DNA from: Acidobacteria bacterium RIFCSPHIGHO2_01_FULL_67_28
GTDB lineage: Bacteria; Acidobacteriota; Terriglobia; Acidiferrales; 2-02-FULL-67-57
Reading direction: 5' to 3'
NCBI GenBank assembly: GCA_001766965.1
Contig: MEKM01000076.1
Coordinates: 1-6,495, forward strand
Length of the DNA: 6,495 nt
This document shows positions 1 through 5,261 of this stretch, piece by piece. Numbering within the stretch: the stretch's first letter is position 1; each line of letters opens with the position of its first letter. Position numbers and translations under genes: made by a program. Under the pieces are notes generated by a model that worked only from the letters and a program-made list of their open reading frames with translations, had not been told where the DNA came from and did no database searches.

Positions 1-954
1 GGCCAGCGAGAGCTGGCTGTCTTCGACCACCACTTCCAGGTGGCGCTCCTGGGCGTCGACGATGCTGACCTTGGAAACCTTGGCGGGGCTCAAGGCGTTG
101 GTGGCGAAGGACACCGAGTCTTCGTTCCACTCGATGATGTCGATTTTTTCGCCGCGGAGCTCGCGGATGATGGACTGCACGCGCATGCCCTTCATGCCCA
201 CGCAGGCGCCGACGGCGTCGACGTCGCGGTCCCGGGACTGGACGGCGATCTTGGTGCGCTCGCCGGCCTCGCGGGCGATGGCCTTGATCTGCACGGTGCC
301 GTCGTAGATCTCGGGGACTTCCATCTCGAAGAGGCGCTGCACCAGCAAGGGGTCGGCGCGGGAGACCACCACCTGGGCGCCCTTGGCGGCGCGGTCGACT
401 TCCCGGATGACCACGCGCACGCGGTCGCCGATGTGGTAGGTTTCCAAGCGCGACTGCTCGCGCTTGGGCATGCGAGCCTCGTGGCGGCCGAGCTCGACGA
501 TCACCTCGGGGCCTTCCAAGCGCTTGACCACGCAGTGCAGCAGCTCGCCCACCCGGCCGTTGTATTCGGCGAAGACGATGTCGCGCTCCGCCTCGCGCAC
601 CTTCTGGAAGATGACCTGCTTGGCGGTCTGGGCGGCGATGCGCCCGAGCACGTCGGTGGGCCTGGGAATGTGGATTTCCCCGCCCACCTCCGCCTGGGGG
701 TCGAGCCGGCGGGCCTCGACCAGAGAGATTTCCAGCACGGGGTCCACCACCGGGTCGGCCACCTTCTTGACCACGAAGACGGCCAGGTTGCCGGTCTCGC
801 GGTCGAACTGGCAGCGCATCTCTTCGACGGTCTTGTAGTACTTGCGGGCCGCCACCACCATGGCGTCTTCCAGGGCGGCGACGATGATCTCCGGCTCGAT
901 GCCCTTCTCCCGGCTAAGCTGGTCGATGGTTTGAGCGAGCAGGCTGATGGCCAT
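1..954 (-). CDS. nusA: Transcription termination/antitermination factor NusA (C-terminal part cut by window edge)
   Basis: NusA binds RNA polymerase and nascent RNA in the cytoplasm and modulates pausing, intrinsic termination and antitermination. The 318 visible codons begin MAISLLAQTID and cover three regions in family order. They are an N-terminal RNAP-binding domain (about 1-125), an S1 RNA-binding domain (about 133-199, starting GRVGELLHCVV), and KH1 (about 203-278) with the hallmark VGACVGMKG and its GxxG loop at 253-256. The sequence stops at EDSQLSLA, just where the GxxG loop of KH2 is expected, so KH2 and any C-terminal tail lie outside. The ATG at 954 is chosen because AAGG lies 9 nt upstream and the N-terminus aligns with the family start. 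The gene follows rimP by 11 nt, the classical rimP-nusA-infB order, and is surely cotranscribed with it. Nothing looks broken. Confidence 0.97.
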   Translation of the reverse strand, partial: MAISLLAQTIDQLSREKGIEPEIIVAALEDAMVVAARKYYKTVEEMRCQFDRETGNLAVFVVKKVADPVVDPVLEISLVEARRLDPQAEVGGEIHIPRPTDVLGRIAAQTAKQVIFQKVREAERDIVFAEYNGRVGELLHCVVKRLEGPEVIVELGRHEARMPKREQSRLETYHIGDRVRVVIREVDRAAKGAQVVVSRADPLLVQRLFEMEVPEIYDGTVQIKAIAREAGERTKIAVQSRDRDVDAVGACVGMKGMRVQSIIRELRGEKIDIIEWNEDSVSFATNALSPAKVSKVSIVDAQERHLEVVVEDSQLSLA

Positions 955-963
955 AGTTTTTTG

Positions 964-968
964 CCTTA
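964..968 (-). promoter_or_regulatory. nusA Shine-Dalgarno overlapping the rimP stop codon
   Basis: On the minus strand TAAGG ends 9 nt before the nusA ATG. Its TAA is the rimP stop codon, so ribosomes ending rimP translation sit on the nusA ribosome-binding site. The A-rich spacer (CAAAAAACT) should be unstructured. Translational coupling of rimP and nusA is inferred from this overlap. Confidence 0.75.
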
Positions 969-1424
969 GAGCTCGACTAGCAGATTGACCTGGGCGATGT
1001 CCTCGTAGGGGACGCGCACGGTCACCCCCTCGACGACGAAGCTGACGACGCCCTCGGCCAGGCCGGCGAGCTCGGCCTGGAAGCGCCGACCGGGCAGCTC
1101 GGCCACCCGGTGCTTCAGACGCACCTTGACTCGACGTCCCCGGAAGCGCTCGAAGTCGGCGGGCGAGTAGAGCTTGCGGTCGAGCCCCGGGGAGGCCACT
1201 TCCAGGACGTAGCGGCCCGGGACAAGCTCCTCGACGTCGAGCAGGGTCCCCACCTGCTGGCTGACGGATTCGCAGTCGCGGTGGCTGACGGCCCCCTGGG
1301 GTCGGTCAATGATGATGCGCAAGACCCCCTGGCCCGGGGCACCGGCCCACTCCACCGCCGCCAGCTCCAGGCCTTCCGACACCACCACCCGCTCCGCCAA
1401 ATTGCGAATGCGTTCCAGGTCCAT
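966..1424 (-). CDS. rimP: Ribosome maturation factor RimP
   Basis: RimP (formerly YhbC, DUF150) is a cytoplasmic factor needed for maturation of the 30S ribosomal subunit. From the ATG at 1424 the protein is 152 aa, the usual family length. The N-terminal alpha/beta domain (about 1-85) carries the family signature YVLEVASPGLDRKL (72-85). The SH3-like C-terminal domain (about 88-152) starts near FERFRGRRVKVRL and ends VPYEDIAQVNLLVEL. The frame stays open upstream to a TTG at 1472, but that start would add 16 residues encoded by a terminator hairpin and lies at the predicted transcription start, so the ATG is preferred. GGAG lies only 2 nt before the ATG, an unusually tight spacing. The gene is first in the rimP-nusA operon, and its stop overlaps the nusA ribosome-binding site. 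Confidence 0.96.
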   Translation of the reverse strand: MDLERIRNLAERVVVSEGLELAAVEWAGAPGQGVLRIIIDRPQGAVSHRDCESVSQQVGTLLDVEELVPGRYVLEVASPGLDRKLYSPADFERFRGRRVKVRLKHRVAELPGRRFQAELAGLAEGVVSFVVEGVTVRVPYEDIAQVNLLVEL

Positions 1425-1435
1425 CTCTCCCCAAC

Positions 1436-1458
1436 AAAAAAGTGGGCTCGCGCCCACT
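1436..1458 (-). terminator. Intrinsic terminator or attenuator in the rimP-nusA leader
   Basis: Read on the minus strand, AGTGGGC (1458-1452), a GCGA tetraloop (1451-1448) and GCCCACT (1447-1441) form a perfect 7-bp stem with a GNRA loop. The last stem base and the next five make a run of six T's (1441-1436). This is the canonical layout of a Rho-independent terminator. It ends only 11 nt before the rimP ATG, leaving no room for a promoter between it and the gene, so rimP must be transcribed through it. It may end bamA/ompH read-through transcripts, attenuate rimP-nusA, or both. The structure is directly visible; the regulatory role is inferred. Confidence 0.75.
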
Positions 1459-1482
1459 CGTCCGGTCGCCAATTCCGAATTC

Positions 1483-1512
1483 AGTATAGCAGGAGGCTCC
1501 GGCGGGGAGCAA
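1483..1512 (-). promoter_or_regulatory. Predicted rimP-nusA promoter with extended -10
   Basis: On the minus strand TGCTATACT (1491-1483) gives an extended -10: a TG one base before TATACT, which matches TATAAT at 5 of 6 positions. An 18-bp spacer separates it from a poor -35 candidate TTGCTC (1512-1507, 3 of 6 matches), which is acceptable for an extended -10 promoter. The predicted start is near 1476-1474, giving a leader of about 50 nt that contains the terminator hairpin. The -35 element sits inside the hairpin behind ompH. Confidence 0.55.
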
Positions 1513-1535
1513 GGAAAATATTCCCCGTCGGAGCC
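1495..1535 (-). terminator. Large hairpin after ompH, no U-tract
   Basis: On the minus strand GGCTCCG (1535-1529) pairs with CGGAGCC (1501-1495). After one A/C mismatch, CGGGGA (1527-1522) pairs with TCCCCG (1508-1503), closing a 13-nt loop. This 7+6 bp, very G+C-rich stem begins 11 nt after the ompH stop codon. The bases that follow (TCCTGCTATACT) hold no T run, so it is not a standard intrinsic terminator. It could stabilise the 3' end of the ompH mRNA or serve as a U-tract-independent terminator. It overlaps the rimP promoter. Confidence 0.5.
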
Positions 1536-1546
1536 GGCCGAAGAAG

Positions 1547-2206
1547 CTATTTGGGGGGTGGGTTGGAGCGCGGGGGCGCGGCCGGACGCGGCGCCGGGGG
1601 CTGGGCCGGCGGCTGCGCGGCCTGCACCGGGTAAGCCTGGTCATAGAGCCGCACCACGTCCTCGGTGATGTCCGCGGCCGGGGTGAAAAAGGCGACCGTG
1701 TTGCTCTGCGAGTAGTCGAGGACGATGTGGAAGCCCTTGTCCGCCCCGTACAGGTCGATGACCCGCTTGAGCTTCGTGCCGAGGCGATTGACCAGCTGCT
1801 CCTGGGCGTCCTGGATGTCGTCGCGCATGTCCTGGTCCAGGCGCTGGGCCAGCTTGCGCTTCTGCTCGCCCTGGCGCACGAGCTGCACGCGAGCCTCGTC
1901 ACTCAAGGTGTTCCCCTGGGTGCGGAGCTGGTTTTGCAGGTCGTTGAGCTCCCGCTGCACCTTCTCCAGCTCGGCCTGGCGGGGACTGAACTGCGCCCGG
2001 AGGTCGTCGGAAGCTTTCTTGCCCTCCTGGGTGTTGGCCATGGCCAGCTGGAAGTTGATGACCCCGATCTTGATCCCGGCCGCGGGGGCCGCCTGGTCGG
2101 CCGGCTTGGCCTCCGGAACGTTCTCGAACCGCTGCGCCGCCCCGCTCTGCGAGGCCAGCAGCAACGCTCCCAGGAGAATCACAACCGCAACGCGAGTAGC
2201 ACGCAT
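1547..2206 (-). CDS. OmpH/Skp-family periplasmic chaperone
   Basis: Skp-type chaperones are trimers that hold unfolded outer-membrane proteins in the periplasm and hand them to the BAM complex. The 219-aa product starts with a clear Sec signal peptide (RATR, then VAVVILLGALLLA), with cleavage probably near GAA|Q (24/25). A short Ala/Pro-rich linker leads to the first core strand and helix (IKIGVINFQLAMANTQEGKKA, 45-65). A charged Gln/Arg/Glu-rich coiled-coil arm follows (about 66-147), then the returning strands with the family-like DITEDVVRLYDQAYP ending (179-193). Residues 193-219 form a tail with 12 prolines in 27 residues. With linker and tail it is longer than E. coli Skp (161 aa). The ATG at 2206 has AAGGAG 7 nt upstream. 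It lies directly after bamA, as skp does in many diderms, but appears to have its own promoter. Confidence 0.92.
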   Translation of the reverse strand: MRATRVAVVILLGALLLASQSGAAQRFENVPEAKPADQAAPAAGIKIGVINFQLAMANTQEGKKASDDLRAQFSPRQAELEKVQRELNDLQNQLRTQGNTLSDEARVQLVRQGEQKRKLAQRLDQDMRDDIQDAQEQLVNRLGTKLKRVIDLYGADKGFHIVLDYSQSNTVAFFTPAADITEDVVRLYDQAYPVQAAQPPAQPPAPRPAAPPRSNPPPK

Positions 2207-2213
2207 CAGTGCG

Positions 2214-2219
2214 CTCCTT
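2214..2219 (-). promoter_or_regulatory. Strong Shine-Dalgarno of ompH/skp
   Basis: AAGGAG on the minus strand with a 7-nt spacer (CGCACTG) before the ATG at 2206. It fixes the start codon and is the best ribosome-binding site in the window, in keeping with an abundant chaperone. Confidence 0.85.
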
Positions 2220-2240
2220 TACCCTTAGTCAAACCCTGCA

Positions 2241-2270
2241 ATTATACGTTTGACGCGGCGAACGGGTCAA
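2241..2270 (-). promoter_or_regulatory. Near-consensus sigma70-type promoter of ompH/skp
   Basis: On the minus strand TTGACC (2270-2265, 5 of 6 matches to TTGACA), an 18-bp spacer and a perfect TATAAT (2246-2241) lie upstream of ompH. Transcription would start around 2234, giving a leader of about 27 nt that carries the AAGGAG site. The A/T-rich patch stands out in a G+C-rich neighbourhood. It should make ompH expression partly or wholly independent of bamA. Confidence 0.78.
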
Positions 2271-2290
2271 TGGGTTATCCGCGCCCGCTC

Positions 2291-2358
2291 GGCCCGTTCC
2301 GAGCCGACAGCCAATAGGTTTGCTTTTCACCCTAAAGCCCCCCGGCTCGGAACGGGCC
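2291..2358 (-). repeat. Perfect 16-bp inverted repeat flush with the bamA stop codon
   Basis: The arm at 2291-2306 (GGCCCGTTCCGAGCCG) is the exact reverse complement of the arm at 2343-2358, with 36 nt between. The first base of the upstream arm is the G of the bamA TAG. In the bamA mRNA it would form a 16-bp stem, with a possible smaller inner stem GCTTT/AAAGC in the loop. No T-tract follows. A competing local hairpin exists in the distal arm: GCTCGG (2304-2299) with CCGAGC (2292-2287). Likely roles are mRNA 3'-end protection or termination of bamA transcripts ahead of the ompH promoter; it is also a candidate REP-like element. The pairing is seen; the role is inferred. Confidence 0.8.
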
Positions 2359-5189
2359 TAGAAGGTGCGGCTGATGGTAAAGCGGATGGTGGAGGCGGGC
2401 TCGGTGAGCAGGATGGAGCGCCCCGGCAGGCCGCCGCCCAACTGGGGCAGGATCTGCCTTTCGAAGACGCCCGGCGGAAAGGTGACTCCTTCGGGCACGC
2501 GGAAGCTGGCGGGGGCGGCCTGGACCAGCGCGTTCAGGCGGTTCAGGTTGTAGGCCCAGTAGATGCGGAAAGGCGCGTTCACCACCGGCAGGTTCACCAC
2601 CCACTCCAGCCCGGTCGAAGTCCGCAGCTTGAAATTGGTGTCGCGAATGAGTTCGATGTTGTCGGGCACGCTGGCGGTGGGGAAGTCGGTGCGTATGCCC
2701 GTCAGGGTGCTCTGCGTCAAGCGCAGCTGCGACCGACGCAGGATGCCGTTGATGCCGGCGTCGAAGAAGAGCGAGATGCTGACCGGCCCCACGATGGGAA
2801 TCCGGTACTCGAAGTTACTCACCATCTGGGTGTCCCCGCCGGGGACGCTGATGCGGTCGGCCAGCACTTCCACGCTGCCGAAGCGCAGCGTGGGGTTGCC
2901 GTTCGGGTCGAGGCGGGTCGGGTCGAGGTAAAAGACCGACACGGTGCTGCGGGTGGGGATGAAAGCGATGGGGCTGACGCCGCGGATGTCGAAGCCGCGC
3001 ACCGTGTCTTCTCCGCCGATGTAGAACCGGTTGAACGGCGAGGCCACCCGGCCTCCGTAGCCGGTTACGAAAGCCCCCAGCAGCCGGAAGGCCAGCGTAT
3101 TGCGCCGGTGGTTGACGGGGTGGAAGTGGGTGAACTGGAAGGTGGGGCGGATGGTGTTCTGGTTCCCGCCCAGCGGGCCGCCCTCCAGCGTCGCCCCCAG
3201 AAAGACGCTGGTGCCCCCGGTGGGGAACAAGGGGTGGTTGACGGTGTTGTAGAGGTAGGTGGGGGTGATGCGGCTGGAGCGGATGCCTTCCAGGGCGTTG
3301 GGCCCGGCGATGTTGCTGAACTGGAGACCTTCGAAAAGGCTGGTGCAGCCTTCGGTCAGGCAGGTGATGTCGCTCACGTCGAAGGCGTAGCTCAACCCCA
3401 GGCGGGTGAAGCGCCAGCGTTTGACGGGGTAGCTGGCGAAGACACTGATGCCGGTGGAGTTCTGAATGTAGTTCACCAGCCGGTTCTGCACCTCGGGCGG
3501 AACCACCGTGGGCTGGTTGCCGCCCACCAGACTGGCCTCCCGCGCCTGGTCGAACTCGTAGCGGCGGACGAAGAAGGTGAAGCCGGTCTGCAAGGGACGG
3601 TCGAAGAGATAGGGCTCGGTGAAACCGAAGACGAACACGCGCTGGCGGTCGCCCCACTCCACGCTGAAGTCCAGGGTCTCGCCGACGCCGAGGAAGTTGT
3701 TGGTGGAATAGTTGAGCCCGACGAAGCTGCCCAGGGTGCCGCTGGCCCCGCCGGTCAGGCCGACGGAGTTCTTGCCGCGCTCCTTAACCTTCAGGGTCAG
3801 GTCCACCGTGCCCTGTTCGGCGTTCTGCTGCACCTCGGCGTTCTCGGGGCGCAGCTCCTCGAAGTAGCCGAGCTGGTTGAGCCGCAGGATGCTGGTCTCC
3901 CACAGGCGGCCGTTGAACACCGAGCCTTCGTCCAGCAGGAGCTCGCGGCGGATCACCTTGTCGCGGGTGGTGGTGTTGCCCGCGAACTCGATGCGGTGGA
4001 TAAAGAATTGCCGGCCCGGCTCGATTTCCAGGGTGAAGTCGATCACGCGCGCCTGGTCATCGATCTCCGTCTCCGGGATGGTGGTCATGTTGATGTAGCC
4101 GAACTCGCTGTAGACCTTCTGGTAGTCTTGCAGGGCCTTGCGGATCTTGGTCACGTTGAAGATGTCGCCTTCCTTCAGGGGGAAGACGGCCTTGAGGAAG
4201 TTGGGGTGGAAAAAGAGGTCCTCCTCTTTGCCGGTGGTGCTGCGCACCTCGATCTTGCCCATGCGGTAGCGGCCGCCTTCCTCGAGCGCAATGCGCATGT
4301 CCACCGCTTTCCCCGGCTTGAAAAACCAGGGCAGCATCTGCAAGGGCGCCATCGGCTCGCTGTCGCGGATGCGGGTGTCGGGCGGGTGGACGATGACGCG
4401 GAAGTAGCCGAATTCCTGGTAGAGCTCGCGCACCCGCTCCAGGTCTTCCGCCACCTTGTTGGCGTTGTAGGTCTTGGGGATGAAGAGAATCCAGGGCGGG
4501 ATGCCGTAGGGGCGCGAGCCCTTCATGGCCCGCACCAGGCGCGCGTCGGAAAAGCGCCGGTTGCCCTCGAAACTCACCTCCCCCACCTTCACCTTCGGGC
4601 CTTCTTCCACCACGAAGACCAGGATGACGGCGTTCGGAGGGATGCGGCGCAGGTCGTGGCCCACGTTGGCGAAGTGCCGGCCGCGCTCGGCCAGCAGCTC
4701 CTGCAGCACCACCTCGGCCCGCCGCACCCGCGTCGGGTCGTACTGCATCTCGACCGACAGGCCCACCCGCGCCTCCCGGAAGCGCTCGAGGATCTCCGAC
4801 TGGGTGACGGACTTGACGCCCCGGTAGTCGATGCGGCGGATGAGCGGCCGCTCCACCACGATGAAGTAGATGACCTTGCCCTTCTCGCCGTCCTCGATCT
4901 CCAGGCCGACGTCTTCGAAGAAGTTGGTGTTCCAGATGGCCTGGAAATCGCGCCGCAGGACGTTGGGGTCGTAGGGGTCGCCCGGCTTGGAGAGAATCCG
5001 GGCGTTCATGGTGTCGCGGGGGATGCGCCGCAGCCCTTCCCAGACGATGCGCTCGATAAGCGTCGTCTGGGCAGAGGCCATCAGCGGAGCCGCCAGCAGC
5101 GCCACCAGCAGGGCCGCTGTCAGCAGCCCGGCGCCTCGCCGCCAGCCCCGGTTCTCCCCCGGCCGGGATGAGTGCCCTCGCGTCAACAC
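2358..5189 (-). CDS. bamA: Outer membrane protein assembly factor BamA (Omp85 family)
   Basis: BamA is the central outer-membrane subunit of the BAM complex, which folds and inserts beta-barrel proteins. The 943-aa precursor (E. coli: 810) has a signal peptide with a long basic n-region, hydrophobic core 20-36 and probable cleavage at ASA|Q (40/41). Five POTRA domains follow, roughly 43-113, 115-196, 198-304, 306-392 and 394-470. POTRA3 appears enlarged around 222-245 and 268-296. The 16-strand barrel spans about 472-943. It contains the diagnostic loop-6 motif VRGF (730-733) and ends IRFTISRTF, with the terminal Phe of the beta-signal. The only two barrel cysteines (610, 615, CLTEGC) lie well before loop 6. 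The start is GTG (5189) or TTG (5186). AGGA lies 2 nt before the GTG and 5 nt before the TTG, so the start is uncertain by one codon. It lies between clpC and ompH. Confidence 0.97.
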   Translation of the reverse strand: MLTRGHSSRPGENRGWRRGAGLLTAALLVALLAAPLMASAQTTLIERIVWEGLRRIPRDTMNARILSKPGDPYDPNVLRRDFQAIWNTNFFEDVGLEIEDGEKGKVIYFIVVERPLIRRIDYRGVKSVTQSEILERFREARVGLSVEMQYDPTRVRRAEVVLQELLAERGRHFANVGHDLRRIPPNAVILVFVVEEGPKVKVGEVSFEGNRRFSDARLVRAMKGSRPYGIPPWILFIPKTYNANKVAEDLERVRELYQEFGYFRVIVHPPDTRIRDSEPMAPLQMLPWFFKPGKAVDMRIALEEGGRYRMGKIEVRSTTGKEEDLFFHPNFLKAVFPLKEGDIFNVTKIRKALQDYQKVYSEFGYINMTTIPETEIDDQARVIDFTLEIEPGRQFFIHRIEFAGNTTTRDKVIRRELLLDEGSVFNGRLWETSILRLNQLGYFEELRPENAEVQQNAEQGTVDLTLKVKERGKNSVGLTGGASGTLGSFVGLNYSTNNFLGVGETLDFSVEWGDRQRVFVFGFTEPYLFDRPLQTGFTFFVRRYEFDQAREASLVGGNQPTVVPPEVQNRLVNYIQNSTGISVFASYPVKRWRFTRLGLSYAFDVSDITCLTEGCTSLFEGLQFSNIAGPNALEGIRSSRITPTYLYNTVNHPLFPTGGTSVFLGATLEGGPLGGNQNTIRPTFQFTHFHPVNHRRNTLAFRLLGAFVTGYGGRVASPFNRFYIGGEDTVRGFDIRGVSPIAFIPTRSTVSVFYLDPTRLDPNGNPTLRFGSVEVLADRISVPGGDTQMVSNFEYRIPIVGPVSISLFFDAGINGILRRSQLRLTQSTLTGIRTDFPTASVPDNIELIRDTNFKLRTSTGLEWVVNLPVVNAPFRIYWAYNLNRLNALVQAAPASFRVPEGVTFPPGVFERQILPQLGGGLPGRSILLTEPASTIRFTISRTF

Positions 5190-5261
5190 GGTCCTGTCAA
5201 TCGCGCGCCGTAAAAGAGCGCAGAGTATGAGAACTCACAACCAGGAATCCTGACCGCTCCC
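5190..5261 (-). other. clpC-bamA intergenic spacer, no clear promoter or terminator
   Basis: Seventy-two bases separate the clpC stop from the bamA start. I see no hairpin followed by a T-tract and no convincing -35/-10 pair. Weak candidates such as TTGTGA and CATACT are badly spaced. The only ribosome-binding signal is AGGA at 5195-5192. Co-transcription of clpC and bamA is possible but not shown. Confidence 0.4.

Noticed and set aside
40..969. A 309-codon plus-strand open frame opposite nusA
   Set aside because: It is also in complementary register with nusA codons. The translation is a low-complexity Asp/His/Gly/Leu-rich shadow, while the minus strand gives an unmistakable NusA.
1425..1472. 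Upstream TTG start for rimP adding 16 residues
   Set aside because: The extension is encoded by the terminator hairpin and T-tract, has no ribosome-binding site, and would begin at the predicted transcription start. The ATG at 1424 gives the standard family N-terminus.
1306..1902. A 198-codon minus-strand frame overlapping ompH and rimP
   Set aside because: It overlaps two well-supported genes in another frame and its Ser/Arg/Thr-rich translation has no family features.
2249..2280. Plus-strand promoter starting at TTGACG
   Set aside because: No acceptable -10 lies 16-18 bp downstream and there is no plus-strand gene for it to serve. The minus-strand TTGACC/TATAAT explains the A/T-rich patch.
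2250..5171. A 973-codon plus-strand open frame opposite almost all of bamA
   Set aside because: It is in register with the bamA codons, so its stops would need TTA, CTA or TCA codons in bamA, which a G+C-rich gene avoids. It ends exactly at the bamA TCA for Ser7. The product is His/Asp/Glu/Val-rich with no recognisable domain.
5205..5245. Possible bamA promoter (TTGTGA with CATACT or TCTTTT)
   Set aside because: Spacings are far from 16-18 bp or the -10 match is poor, so it cannot be separated from chance.
5227..5255. Palindrome CAGGATTCCTG and weak GAGT/ACTC pairing after clpC as a terminator
   Set aside because: The palindrome leaves no loop for an RNA hairpin, the other stem is only 4 bp, and no T-tract follows.
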